Source: Flavobacterium sp. Root420 (lineage in GTDB: Bacteria; Bacteroidota; Bacteroidia; Flavobacteriales; Flavobacteriaceae). Taken from it: a stretch of DNA of 64,000 nucleotides. The notes beneath the pieces are model-generated. The model searched no databases. It was given only the letters and a program-made list of their open reading frames with translations, and was not told where the DNA came from. The position numbers were made by a program, and so were the translations under genes. Within the stretch, counting starts at the first letter, position 1. Each line of letters opens with the position of its first letter. This document shows, one piece after another, positions 27,123 to 35,107 of the stretch. The DNA lies in NCBI RefSeq assembly GCF_001427905.1, contig NZ_LMEF01000030.1, positions 62,001 to 126,000 on the forward strand, read 5' to 3'.

Positions 27123-27590
27123 TTACGCGAGGCCTTTCGGAAAACGATCCAGAACCAGATTCAATTGCAGTTTATGCTCTAAATACGCTTTTGCGCCTGC
27201 TAAAACCAAAGTAAAACCTTCAGTAGAATTACGAACCTGATCGATTATTTTATCTGAATCTCCCTTAAAACCAGAATTTGTTATGCTTACAAATGTTTCA
27301 TTTTCGTCTAATGGTGTAAAAATCCATTCAACTAAAGTGCTTTCTTCGGGATTTCCCCATTCAACTACAATTTTTTTATTTTCCTGTAAAACATGCGTGG
27401 TTACGGAGAGTGAAAAACCATACATTTCCCAGGTCCATTCTGTTTTTTTGTCTTGTTCCAATTTGCCTGAGCCTTTTGTGAACCAAAATTTGCTCGTGAT
27501 TTCCGGATCAATAAAAGCCTGAAAAACTTCTGAAACAGGTTTTCTAATAAGCATTTCGGCTTTTGCGAATTTGTTATTTTCTGTTTTCAT
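27123..27590 (-). CDS. SRPBCC (AHSA1-like) domain protein 1
   Basis: A 155-residue START/Bet v1-fold protein of the activator-of-Hsp90-ATPase group. It contains MLIRKPVSEVFQAFIDPEITSKFWFTKGSG at the N-terminus, the TEWTWEMYG strand, VEWIFTPLDENETFVSI and the final long helix GFTLVLAGAKAYLEHK. It binds a hydrophobic ligand in a deep cavity; the role is unknown. It is a lone gene between repeat blocks. Confidence 0.87.
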   Translation of the reverse strand: MKTENNKFAKAEMLIRKPVSEVFQAFIDPEITSKFWFTKGSGKLEQDKKTEWTWEMYGFSLSVTTHVLQENKKIVVEWGNPEESTLVEWIFTPLDENETFVSITNSGFKGDSDKIIDQVRNSTEGFTLVLAGAKAYLEHKLQLNLVLDRFPKGLA

Positions 27591-27718
27591 CTTTGTTGGA
27601 AGTTAAAGATTATGAATTAGAGGTTAGGGATTTAGCGTTGTATTAAAGTGAAGATGTAAATATAACTCTAATTGTTTAATTTTAAAAGCATTAGAAGTTA
27701 GTTACTTATAGGCTCAAT

Positions 27719-28300
27719 TCATAACTTCTCTTTGTCAATCCATTTCCCAACCGTGGGTGGAGTATAGTTTTTCATTTGATTCAATAAATCATCAATATTA
27801 TCACTAACTAATAGCATCTTCTGATTCGCTCCTTTCAATAAACCTTTTTCGACCATAGTGTTTGTCAGTTCAATTAAAGAATCATAAAAGCCATTAATAT
27901 TCAAAATAGCAATTGGTTTTTTATGAAGCCCAAGTTGTGCCCAGGTTAGCATCTCAAAGAGTTCTTCCAGCGTTCCAAAACCACCCGGAAGCGCGATGAC
28001 GCCATCGCATAAATCATTCATTTTGGTCTTTCTTTCGTGCATGCTTTCGACCAAAATTAATTCGGTTAAACCTAAATGAGCAATTTCTTTTGATCTTAAG
28101 AAATTCGGCAGAACACCAATTGCTTTTCCGCCATTATTTAAAACACCATCTGCTAAAGCGCCCATTAAGCCTACATTTGCGCCGCCAAAAACTAGTTCTA
28201 TATTTTCTTTAGCAAATGTTTCGCCAAGTAAGGTTGCTTGTTCTGCGTAAATTGTTTCGGTTCCAAAACTTGATCCGCAAAAAACGGTTATTCTTTTCAT
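27719..28300 (-). CDS. LOG family protein (nucleoside 5'-monophosphate phosphoribohydrolase)
   Basis: A 193-residue Rossmann-fold protein of the LOG/TIGR00730 family. The signature PGGFGTLEELFEMLTW is complete, and the start ITVFCGSSFGTE and LVFGGANVGLMGALADG fit. The family removes the base from nucleoside 5'-monophosphates and activates cytokinins in plants; bacterial members mostly act on AMP-like substrates. The length is typical of the short group. Cytoplasmic. Confidence 0.93.
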   Translation of the reverse strand: MKRITVFCGSSFGTETIYAEQATLLGETFAKENIELVFGGANVGLMGALADGVLNNGGKAIGVLPNFLRSKEIAHLGLTELILVESMHERKTKMNDLCDGVIALPGGFGTLEELFEMLTWAQLGLHKKPIAILNINGFYDSLIELTNTMVEKGLLKGANQKMLLVSDNIDDLLNQMKNYTPPTVGKWIDKEKL

Positions 28301-28456
28301 GAGTTGTGAGTTATAAGTTGTAAGTTTTGAGTGACTATTGAATATGAATGTATAGTAGTTTAATTATTGATTATAGTTTATCGTTTTAAGCTAGCGATAT
28401 TTCTAATAATAGTGCATAGCAACTAACTCATAATTCATAACTTATAATTCATAACT
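28301..28456. repeat. Period-7 inverted repeat (GAGTTGT/AAGTTAT words)
   Basis: The left arm 28301-28332 (GAGTTGTGAGTTATAAGTTG...) faces the right arm 28425-28456 (AACTCATAATTCATAACTTA...), imperfectly complementary, with about 90 nt between. It starts directly at the LOG start codon and overlaps the last codon of the GNAT gene. Confidence 0.8.
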
Positions 28457-28979
28457 ATTTAACCAATTCATATTCAAAGTGCAGAATACCATCGGCAGTA
28501 GGCGGAAAATTCATCTCGTTTACTTTTGTCGCACCCAATTTTAAAACTGCTTTTTGAGAACGGAAATTTTCAGCTCCAATGTGAAAAAATATAGAATCTA
28601 CATGTTGAAAAGCATAATCGATCAATAGTTTTTTGTTGGATTTATTATAAGATCCGCCCCAATATTTTCGGTCCAGAAAAGTGTAGCCAATAGCAATGCT
28701 AGAGTTTTCAGGTTTGTAATCATAAAATCGGGTAGTGCCAATAATTTCATTTGTTGCTGCATTTACAATTACAAAACCGCTTTTAGAATCCAGTGCAGCA
28801 TCAAAAAAAGACTGAAAAACTTCTTTTTTATAACGGTCTTTAATTGGATGTTGTTCCCAAAGTAACGGATCTGATGCAATTTCAAATAGAGCATTAAAAT
28901 GGGTTTCCTCTAGTGGAACTAATTTGGTAATATCGTCTTCTAAAAATTCTGGTTGTAAATTAAATTCTTGATTTTTCAT
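28455..28979 (-). CDS. GNAT family N-acetyltransferase
   Basis: A 174-residue GNAT protein of the RimJ/RimL-like type. It shows LVPLEETHFNALFEIASDP at the start, EIIGTTRFYDYKPENSSIAIGYTFLDRKYWGGSYN in the acetyl-CoA core, and FHIGAENFRSQKAVLKLGATKV near the end. It would acetylate an amine on a small molecule or a protein N-terminus; the target is unknown. Confidence 0.92.
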   Translation of the reverse strand: MKNQEFNLQPEFLEDDITKLVPLEETHFNALFEIASDPLLWEQHPIKDRYKKEVFQSFFDAALDSKSGFVIVNAATNEIIGTTRFYDYKPENSSIAIGYTFLDRKYWGGSYNKSNKKLLIDYAFQHVDSIFFHIGAENFRSQKAVLKLGATKVNEMNFPPTADGILHFEYELVK

Positions 28980-28995
28980 TTTCTACTGTTTCTGT

Positions 28996-29071
28996 TTTTT
29001 GCCACAGATTAACGTCAGGATGACATAAAATCCGCGTAAATCTGTTTAAACCCGCACAATCCGTGTGCTAT
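28996..29071. repeat. Intergenic repeat of the TTTGCCACAGATTA type
   Basis: It starts with TTTTTTGCCACAGATTA, as at 19925, then has ATCCGCGTAAATCTG and CACAATCCGTGTGC words spaced 10-14 bp. The second perfect arm is missing, so this looks like a decayed member of the family. Confidence 0.65.
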
Positions 29072-29075
29072 TATT

Positions 29076-30200
29076 TTATATTCTTTTAATCTGAACACAG
29101 GAAACATTTTCCATTTTAATTTCTGTTCCCACTTTTTTTAGCTTTCCCGTTTTTTCGTTTCTTTTAAAAACCACCACATTTCCGGAATTGACATTTGTGG
29201 CAACAAGAAATCTTCCACTTTCATCAAGAGCAAAAACTCTTGGATGTTTTCCGAAAGTCGATTGGTAACCAATGTTTTTCAAAAGTCCATTTTCATCAAT
29301 AGAAAAAATGGCAATATTGTTTTCTTTTCCCCGGTTTGTAGCGTAAAGGAATTTTCCATCAGGTGAAATATGAATGTCTGAACTTTCAAAACCTTCTGTC
29401 ATTTTATCAGGATGGGTATTGATGCGCTGAATCTTTTTCAAGGTTCCATTTTCATACTGATAAACACTAATCGCGCCAGCCATTTCTTCAATACAATAAC
29501 CAAATTTCTGATTCGGATGAAAAGTAAAATGTCTTGGTCCGGCTTGTAAATCTGTTTTGGTAAACTGATTTTTTGTTTCAACTAAAGGTTGCTTCAGGGT
29601 TTCATCAAAACGGTAACAACGAATTTTATCGGCACCTAAATCGGGTAAAAAAAGATAATCATTTTGAGGCGAAAAGACAGCCGAATGCACATGTGATCTT
29701 GTTTGTCGTTCTTTATGGATGCTTCCGTCTGCATATTGAAAATTCTGCGCAAGGGAATCTATTTTTCCATTTTCTAATAATGGATGAACCGAAACACTTC
29801 CTTCCGTATAATTCGCATTTACCAACCATTTTCCACTTTTATGAACGGAAACATAAACCGGATTTTCGCCGCCGCTCCGTTGTTTGTTTAAAAAAGTTAA
29901 GGTTTTGTTTTGAGGATTAAATTCAAAACTACTAACATTTCCATCATTTGGAGTTTTTGTTTCTGTACAAGCGTACACATATTTTCCGTTTGGAGAAATG
30001 GTCAAATAAGATGGATTTATGACATTTTTTGCAGAAGTCACTTTAGTCAGTTTTCCGTTTAAAGTGTCTAATTGATATACCTGAATTGATTCGGCATTCT
30101 TATCTTTATTATAACTACCCAAAAAGACATAAGTATTTTGAGAAAAAAGATTTAAGGTTACCAAAAAGGTAATCGCTAAGAAGTTGATTTTTAGTTTCAA
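29076..30200 (-). CDS. Lactonase family protein (6-phosphogluconolactonase type, exported)
   Basis: A seven-bladed beta-propeller lactonase of the YbhE/3-carboxymuconate cyclase family. It shows the repeating blade motif (NPSYLTISPNGKYVYACTET, NPVYVSVHKSGKWLVNANY, SAVFSPQNDYLFLPDLGADKI, GPRHFTFHPNQKFGYCIEE, SDIHISPDGKFLYATNRG). No ATG opens the frame; candidates are TTG at 30239 or TTG at 30200. I prefer 30200, which begins with a compact signal peptide (LKLKINFLAITFLVTLNLFSQ) and avoids repeat sequence. With a signal peptide the enzyme would work in the periplasm, unusual for the pentose phosphate step, so the lactone substrate is uncertain. Confidence 0.82.
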   Translation of the reverse strand: MKLKINFLAITFLVTLNLFSQNTYVFLGSYNKDKNAESIQVYQLDTLNGKLTKVTSAKNVINPSYLTISPNGKYVYACTETKTPNDGNVSSFEFNPQNKTLTFLNKQRSGGENPVYVSVHKSGKWLVNANYTEGSVSVHPLLENGKIDSLAQNFQYADGSIHKERQTRSHVHSAVFSPQNDYLFLPDLGADKIRCYRFDETLKQPLVETKNQFTKTDLQAGPRHFTFHPNQKFGYCIEEMAGAISVYQYENGTLKKIQRINTHPDKMTEGFESSDIHISPDGKFLYATNRGKENNIAIFSIDENGLLKNIGYQSTFGKHPRVFALDESGRFLVATNVNSGNVVVFKRNEKTGKLKKVGTEIKMENVSCVQIKRI

Positions 30201-30230
30201 GGTTTTATATTGTTTCGCGTTTAATGGTCT

Positions 30231-30294
30231 TTGTTTCAAGTTTCAGGTTGAATCTAAAATCTATTCTCTATATTCTATATTCAATATTCTAAAA
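30231..30294. repeat. Intergenic word repeats upstream of the lactonase gene
   Basis: A single GTTTCAAGTTTCAGG arm (30232-30246) is followed by TCTATATTCTATATTCAATATTCT, period 7-8 (about 30260-30290). No matching inverted arm is seen. Confidence 0.6.
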
Positions 30295-31392
30295 TTATCT
30301 AACTCCCTTCCACCATTGTTGGAATTCTTGTTTTTCATTTTTTAATTCTACCAATTCTCCAATTTTCGGTGTAATCAGCGGGATAGGATTTTCTGAATTA
30401 GCGTTCAATTCGGTTACTTTAATCAAAGGTTCATCCCACGAATGAAGAGACAAAGGAAATTTTGAATTATGAACCGGAAATACTCTTTTTGCTTTCAAAT
30501 CTTTCATCGCTTTTATTACATCTTCCGGTAAATTGTGAATGTATTTCCATGCTGGATTATACTGACCATTGTCGATAAGCGCAATATCAAAAGGTCCGTA
30601 TTTATCACCAATGGCTGCATAGTGAGAATCGTAGCCGCTGTCACCACCCAAATACATTTTGAAATCTTTGGTTTCTAGAATGAAAGAGGTCCAGAGTGTA
30701 TTGCAGCGTTTGATACTTCTGCCGGAGAAATGCCTTGATGGAGCAGTATAAAGCGTTAAATTCTGATCTAATTCTATTTTTTCATGCCAGTCTTTTTCAA
30801 TAATATTTTCTGCTGAAAAGCCCCAAAATTCAAAATGCGAACCAACGCCAAGCGCCGTGATTACTTTTTTTATTTTTGGTTTCAGTTCCATAATGGTTTT
30901 ATAATCTAAATGATCGTAATGGTCGTGTGTGATCAGTAAATAATCAATCTCGGGAATATCATCATAGGTATAAATATCAGTTCCTTTAAAGGCTTTTGTA
31001 GTGCCGTAAATAGGAGAGGCGTTGCCGCTGAAAACAGGATCGATTAAAAAACGTTTGCCTTCAAGCTGAATGAAATAAGATGAATGTCCGAACCAAACTA
31101 AAACATCTTGATCTAAAGGAAGTTCTTTTAAATTGGTTTTTATTGACGGAATTAAATCAGTCGGAACTTTTCTGTCAACCTTCTTGAAAAAGAATTGTGT
31201 TATAATATCATAATAGCCATAACCTTCTGCAAGTTCAGGTGTAAAACTTTCGTTTTCAAATCTTCCATTTTTGTATTGAGGTGATTTTTGTATTAAAGCT
31301 AGTCTTTCGCCAGTAGGTTGTTTTCCAAATCTTGGATGATATAAAAAATATAAAATGACGGCTAGTAAAAGTAATATTAGTGTAAGGATCAT
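30295..31392 (-). CDS. MBL-fold metallohydrolase (NAPE-PLD/UlaG-like), membrane-anchored
   Basis: A 365-residue metallo-beta-lactamase-fold hydrolase with an N-terminal membrane anchor (LTLILLLLAVILYFLY). The zinc-binding motif is LLITHDHYDHLDYKT; VLVWFGHSSYFIQLEGKRFLIDPVFSG, YLGGDSGYDSHYAAIGD and FPVHNSKFPLSLHSW follow. This arrangement matches the NAPE-phospholipase-D/UlaG-like lipid or phosphodiester hydrolases. It is the last gene of a tight operon with a DUF1801 protein (6 nt gap) and a serine hydrolase (3 nt gap). Confidence 0.9.
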   Translation of the reverse strand: MILTLILLLLAVILYFLYHPRFGKQPTGERLALIQKSPQYKNGRFENESFTPELAEGYGYYDIITQFFFKKVDRKVPTDLIPSIKTNLKELPLDQDVLVWFGHSSYFIQLEGKRFLIDPVFSGNASPIYGTTKAFKGTDIYTYDDIPEIDYLLITHDHYDHLDYKTIMELKPKIKKVITALGVGSHFEFWGFSAENIIEKDWHEKIELDQNLTLYTAPSRHFSGRSIKRCNTLWTSFILETKDFKMYLGGDSGYDSHYAAIGDKYGPFDIALIDNGQYNPAWKYIHNLPEDVIKAMKDLKAKRVFPVHNSKFPLSLHSWDEPLIKVTELNANSENPIPLITPKIGELVELKNEKQEFQQWWKGVR

Positions 31393-31398
31393 GTTTTT

Positions 31399-31824
31399 TT
31401 ATTTAGAAGGATATAATTTTAGTAAATATTCAACTGAAGTCGAAGTCATTTCTTTGAGAATTTCTACATTAATATCGCTTAGTTTTTTGATGTAAATGCA
31501 ACCTTTTGCTGCTCTATGTTTTCCTAATTCCGAAAGTAATTCTTCTCTGTTTTGCTCAAACAAATAAACATACAATGAAATTGCTGCTTTTCGCGGAGAA
31601 AATCCCGCAAGAGGAGCATCACCCTCGTGTCCGCTGGCATATTTATAATGATAACTTCCAAAACCAATAATGCTAGGTCCCCACATTTTAGGTTCAAAAC
31701 CGGTTACTTTTTGCATTATTTTGATCAATTCAAAAGCATCCTTTCTTTTTGCCTCATCGTCTACAAAAGTGTTTATAAAATCGATAACACTGGTTTCTGT
31801 TTCTGTAGTCTTATTCTTTGCCAT
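31399..31824 (-). CDS. DUF1801 protein, paralogue 2
   Basis: A 141-residue DUF1801 protein (VIDFINTFVDDEAKRKDAFELIKIMQKVTGFEPKMWGPSIIGFGSYHYKYASG, then GFSPRKAAISLYVYL and GKGCIYIKKLSDI, with KHRAAKGCIYIKKLSDINVE near the end). It is more diverged from the other two copies and belongs to the FDXHR-like subtype with the GFGSYHYKY motif. It sits between serine hydrolase and MBL genes in one operon. Function unknown. Confidence 0.87.
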   Translation of the reverse strand: MAKNKTTETETSVIDFINTFVDDEAKRKDAFELIKIMQKVTGFEPKMWGPSIIGFGSYHYKYASGHEGDAPLAGFSPRKAAISLYVYLFEQNREELLSELGKHRAAKGCIYIKKLSDINVEILKEMTSTSVEYLLKLYPSK

Positions 31825-31827
31825 GAT

Positions 31828-32877
31828 TTATTTTTTTGGATGAACTAAATCGCTTTTCAATAAAATATCTTTGATTTTTCTTTCAGAAGCGTAAAACAAA
31901 TTTGAATCTTCATTCATCTGGTTCTCAATGACAATCAAACTCACATCACTTTCCGGAAAATACAAATTAACAGAAGAAAATCCATCACCTAAACCTGTAT
32001 GGCCCAGATATTTTACTGTGTCTTTTTCAATAGTTCGAATACTGTAACCGTAACCTTCCTTTTCTTTTCCAAAGAAATTATGCTGTGATAATACCGATGG
32101 TTTAACGATTGATTGATACGATTCCGGTTTTAGAATTTTTCCTTTATGGAGATTATTGTTCCAGATTGCTAAATCGTGTACGGTCGAAATAATTCCATCA
32201 GCACCCAAATTTTCAGGTTTTATAAGGGATTTTTTGACGGCTTCATAAGTGTTTTTATTATTAATATATCCAGTGGTCAAATTTTGAATTTTGTTCTGAT
32301 TATAAGCAAAAGTATGCTGCATCTTAAGTTTTTTGAAAAGGGCATTGACCACTTCGCTGTAACTTTTGTTCGAAGTATGTTCAACAATTTGGCCGAGAAG
32401 ACTGTAGCTCATATTTCCGTAATGAAAATTAGTTCCAGGCTTAAATTCCAGAGGTTTATCGATGGCTACAATTCCGTGTGTGTGATTTAAAAGTTGATGA
32501 ACCGTAACAGAATCTGCCCATGTCTGAGTTAGTTCAGGCAGATATTTTTTGATTGGGTCCTGTAAGTTAATTTTTCCTTGCTCGACTTCTAATAAAATCA
32601 AAACAGCAGCAATTAACTTGCTGTTCGACATAATTTCAAATTGGCTGTTGATTGTTAAAGTTTTTTTAGTATCAAAATTGGCAAAGCCTTGTGTCTTTTC
32701 ATATTTTGTTTTTCCGTTTTGAGCAATCAGAATTACACCATTAAATTTAGGATCGGCAACTTTAATTAAACTGTCAATCTTGGCAGCATAGTTATCCTTT
32801 TTTTGAGCAAAAGAATTACAGTTAGAAAATAGAAAAACGATAGAAAGCAGAGAAGAGAATCGGAAAATAGTGTTCAT
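31828..32877 (-). CDS. Serine hydrolase, class C beta-lactamase-like lipoprotein
   Basis: A 349-residue serine hydrolase of the AmpC/esterase/penicillin-binding fold. The catalytic S84-N-S86-K87 is in EIMSNSKLIAAVL. The Y-x-N is in FHYGNMSYSLLGQIVEH, and the third motif region is YLGHTGLGDGFSS. The N-terminus (IVFLFSNC) looks like a lipoprotein signal with Cys20. It is more likely an esterase or D-aminopeptidase than a real beta-lactamase. First gene of an operon with DUF1801 and MBL genes. Confidence 0.9.
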   Translation of the reverse strand: MNTIFRFSSLLSIVFLFSNCNSFAQKKDNYAAKIDSLIKVADPKFNGVILIAQNGKTKYEKTQGFANFDTKKTLTINSQFEIMSNSKLIAAVLILLEVEQGKINLQDPIKKYLPELTQTWADSVTVHQLLNHTHGIVAIDKPLEFKPGTNFHYGNMSYSLLGQIVEHTSNKSYSEVVNALFKKLKMQHTFAYNQNKIQNLTTGYINNKNTYEAVKKSLIKPENLGADGIISTVHDLAIWNNNLHKGKILKPESYQSIVKPSVLSQHNFFGKEKEGYGYSIRTIEKDTVKYLGHTGLGDGFSSVNLYFPESDVSLIVIENQMNEDSNLFYASERKIKDILLKSDLVHPKK

Positions 32878-32924
32878 TAAGAAAGTTTTGTTTTTAGTTT
32901 ATTTAGTTTCAGGTTTTTCTGTCA

Positions 32925-32996
32925 CAGTCGCAGTCACAGTCGCAGTTTTCAGTCTCACTCTCGTTGACAGTTTGCAATGCTGAAAACTGCGACTGA
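32925..32996. repeat. Inverted repeat with GTCACA/GTCGCA words
   Basis: CAGTCGCAGTTTTCAG (32937-32952) and CTGAAAACTGCGACTG (32980-32995) are a perfect 16-bp inverted repeat with a 27-nt spacer. The left arm is extended by GTCACAGTCGCA words with a 6-bp period. Confidence 0.92.
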
Positions 32997-33004
32997 ATAC
33001 TTTT

Positions 33005-33373
33005 TTAAAAAACTCCGTTTTCGTTAATCGTTTCTTTTGGAATCGCTTGTCCCAAATCCCAAAGTTCTACTATTTTGTCAGCTTCAAATCTAAAAATATG
33101 CACAACGGCCGCACCTAAGTCAGTCGAATTTTGTTTAACACATGAGTGTACCGCAACCAAATCGCCGTCTCTTAAAGCATGATGAATTTTAAAAGTCTTA
33201 TTCGGATTTTTTCTGGAAGATTCTTCCATGGCTATCATCAAAGTATTGGCATCGCCTTTAAAATAAGCATTATGGTGTTTGAAATTCTCGCCTATATAAA
33301 GCCGGAAAGCTTCGTGTGAATGCCCATTTGCAGCGAGTTTTAAAAATTCCTGGGCTATATATTTCTTAGTCAT
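33005..33373 (-). CDS. SnoaL/NTF2-like polyketide-cyclase-fold protein
   Basis: A 122-residue NTF2-like protein. It shows FLKLAANGHSHEAFRLYIGENFKHHNAYFKGDA at the start and VVHIFRFEADKIVELWDLGQAIP at the end, which is the characteristic C-terminal strand pair of SnoaL-like proteins. They bind small ligands or act as isomerases or hydrolases; the role here is unknown. Isolated gene. Confidence 0.85.
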   Translation of the reverse strand: MTKKYIAQEFLKLAANGHSHEAFRLYIGENFKHHNAYFKGDANTLMIAMEESSRKNPNKTFKIHHALRDGDLVAVHSCVKQNSTDLGAAVVHIFRFEADKIVELWDLGQAIPKETINENGVF

Positions 33374-33454
33374 GATTCTAAAATTAAAAACAAACTAAGT
33401 TATGAAATTTAGAAGTATGTTTTCAAGTAAATAAAGCCGGAAAATTGAAGTTTT

Positions 33455-33670
33455 TTAGAGGTTTTCTGATTTGATTTTAGAAAGATCAAGACCTAATTTC
33501 TTGAACTCTTTTTCTCCCAAATCAGTAATATAAAAATGTTTATCTATTGGTTTATTTTTGGCAATCCAGCCTTTCTCAGCAAAGTTTTCTACAAGCAATT
33601 GGCCGAGTTTTCCGCCAATGTGACTGTAACACATTTTCGCTGGTTTTACGGAAGTTGATTTCTCGCTCAT
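33455..33670 (-). CDS. Small protein resembling the C-terminal half of an ArsR-type regulator
   Basis: A 71-residue protein. The segment KMCYSHIGGKLGQLLVENFAEKGWIAKNK...HFYITDLGEKEFKKLGLDL closely follows the C-terminal domain found after the helix-turn-helix in some ArsR regulators (R-x-C-Y-D-H-L-x-G-x-L-G...L-T-x-x-G). No DNA-binding part precedes it, and the upstream bases do not encode one in any frame I can follow. Either a standalone domain conserved as a small protein, or a remnant. Spaced 23 nt from the preceding membrane gene. Confidence 0.6.
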   Translation of the reverse strand: MSEKSTSVKPAKMCYSHIGGKLGQLLVENFAEKGWIAKNKPIDKHFYITDLGEKEFKKLGLDLSKIKSENL

Positions 33671-33693
33671 TTTGAAGCTTTTTAGAATTACAT

Positions 33694-34107
33694 TTAAACT
33701 CTTCTTTTAACTAACTTAATTGCCAAATAAGCCATTGGAATATAAGCAAAAACTAAATCTACAACTGTAAACCACATTGGCGAAGGGAGAGAGCAAACGC
33801 TTACTATACCGCCTAATAAAAAGAATGCACCAATAATTAAACCCAGTTTTGTTCTGTGATTAAATGCAATTAGAGAGGTTGTAAGTGCACCGGAAAATGT
33901 ACCTATGGCATGTGCCAAAAACGGAAAAATAAAATGTTTTGGCTCAAACAAATGCATCGTTTTTTGCAAACCTTCCATAGTTGTATTATCAGCTCCGTCC
34001 GGGGGCGGAATAATAGAACCGCTCATTAAAATTATACTCATGTTTACAATGCTTCCAACAAAAAGGCCCGCAATTACGGCCAAAGTATTTTTTAAAACAG
34101 GGTTCAT
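33694..34107 (-). CDS. Small membrane protein, four predicted helices
   Basis: A 137-residue hydrophobic protein. Segments at about residues 7-30, 57-77, 85-105 and 112-130 are membrane-like, with the glycine-rich LAVIAGLFVGSIVNMSIILMSGSIIPPPDG at the start. I recognise no named family. It lies 23 nt upstream of the small ArsR-like gene on the same strand, so they may be co-transcribed. Confidence 0.7.
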   Translation of the reverse strand: MNPVLKNTLAVIAGLFVGSIVNMSIILMSGSIIPPPDGADNTTMEGLQKTMHLFEPKHFIFPFLAHAIGTFSGALTTSLIAFNHRTKLGLIIGAFFLLGGIVSVCSLPSPMWFTVVDLVFAYIPMAYLAIKLVKRRV

Positions 34108-34180
34108 AAATTTTGGTTTTTAGTTGTACTAATTTATGAAAATTATCGATAGTAAAATGAACCCAATATATTATTCTATT

Positions 34181-35095
34181 TCAATTGAAAGATTGCCTGA
34201 ATTCCAATGGCGAAACATTGGTCTTGGTTTTGAATAGTTTACTGAAAGATTGCTGATGCTCAAAACCCAATTCGAAAGCAATTTCACTAATCGATAAATG
34301 GGTTGTCGAGAGTTTCTCCTTCGCTTTTTCAATAAGTTTGTTATGAATGTGCTGCTGTGTACTTTGACCGGTGTGAAGTTTTAATAATCCGCTTAAATAA
34401 TTGGGAGAAACGTTGAGATTTTCAGCTATATAATGAACGGTTGGTAGTCCTTTTTGAGACAAATAATCTGCGTTGAAATAGCCCTCAAGCAAATTTTCTA
34501 AACGAGCCAAAATCTGGTGATTGCTTATTTTTCGGGTAATAAATTGGCGGTTATAAAATCGCTCCGCATACGTAAGAAGCAATTCAATTTGCGCAATGAT
34601 CACATCCTGACTGAATTTGTCAATATTCGATTGATATTCCTGCTGAATATTTTTCATGATAGTAATAATCATTTTTTCTTCTTTATCAGAAAGATGCAAG
34701 GCTTCATGAACCGCATAACCAAAATATTCGTATTGTTTGATTTTCTGCGCAAGCGGTGTATTCCACAAAAAATCAGGATGGATCAATAATGACCATCCTG
34801 TATGTTGTAATTCGGCATTGCCTTCAACAGAAAAAACCTGACCAGGCGAAATAAACAATAAAACACCTTCTTTAAAATCATATTCCTGCTGGCCGTAACG
34901 CATTTTGGCATTCGCATTTCTTTTGAGCGCAATCGAATAAAAATCAAGCATCAAACTTTTCGGTTCCTCTTTATTCAGGAATTTAAGATCTTCAAAATTG
35001 TAAACCGTTACAAGCGGATGCTCCGGTTTGGGCAAACCCCTAAATTCAAGAAATTCGCTTATACTTTTTATTCGATGCGGTTGCTGATTTGCCAT
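34181..35095 (-). CDS. AraC family transcriptional regulator
   Basis: A 304-residue regulator. The C-terminal ~100 residues hold the double helix-turn-helix (ENLNVSPNYLSGLLKLHTGQSTQQHIHNKLIEKAKEKL and SISEIAFELGFEHQQSFSKLFKTKTNVSPLEFR). The N-terminal part is a cupin-like ligand-sensing domain (GVLLFISPGQVFSVEG). It follows the NmrA-like reductase gene by 12 nt, so it may control that gene or its substrate response. The start codon is ATG at 35095. Confidence 0.92.
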   Translation of the reverse strand: MANQQPHRIKSISEFLEFRGLPKPEHPLVTVYNFEDLKFLNKEEPKSLMLDFYSIALKRNANAKMRYGQQEYDFKEGVLLFISPGQVFSVEGNAELQHTGWSLLIHPDFLWNTPLAQKIKQYEYFGYAVHEALHLSDKEEKMIITIMKNIQQEYQSNIDKFSQDVIIAQIELLLTYAERFYNRQFITRKISNHQILARLENLLEGYFNADYLSQKGLPTVHYIAENLNVSPNYLSGLLKLHTGQSTQQHIHNKLIEKAKEKLSTTHLSISEIAFELGFEHQQSFSKLFKTKTNVSPLEFRQSFN

Positions 35096-35107
35096 AGTAC
35101 AAGTTAC

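Noticed and set aside
31828..32877. True class C beta-lactamase (antibiotic resistance)
   Set aside because: It has the S-x-x-K and Y-x-N motifs of the superfamily, but the rest does not resemble AmpC and the context suggests an esterase or peptidase.
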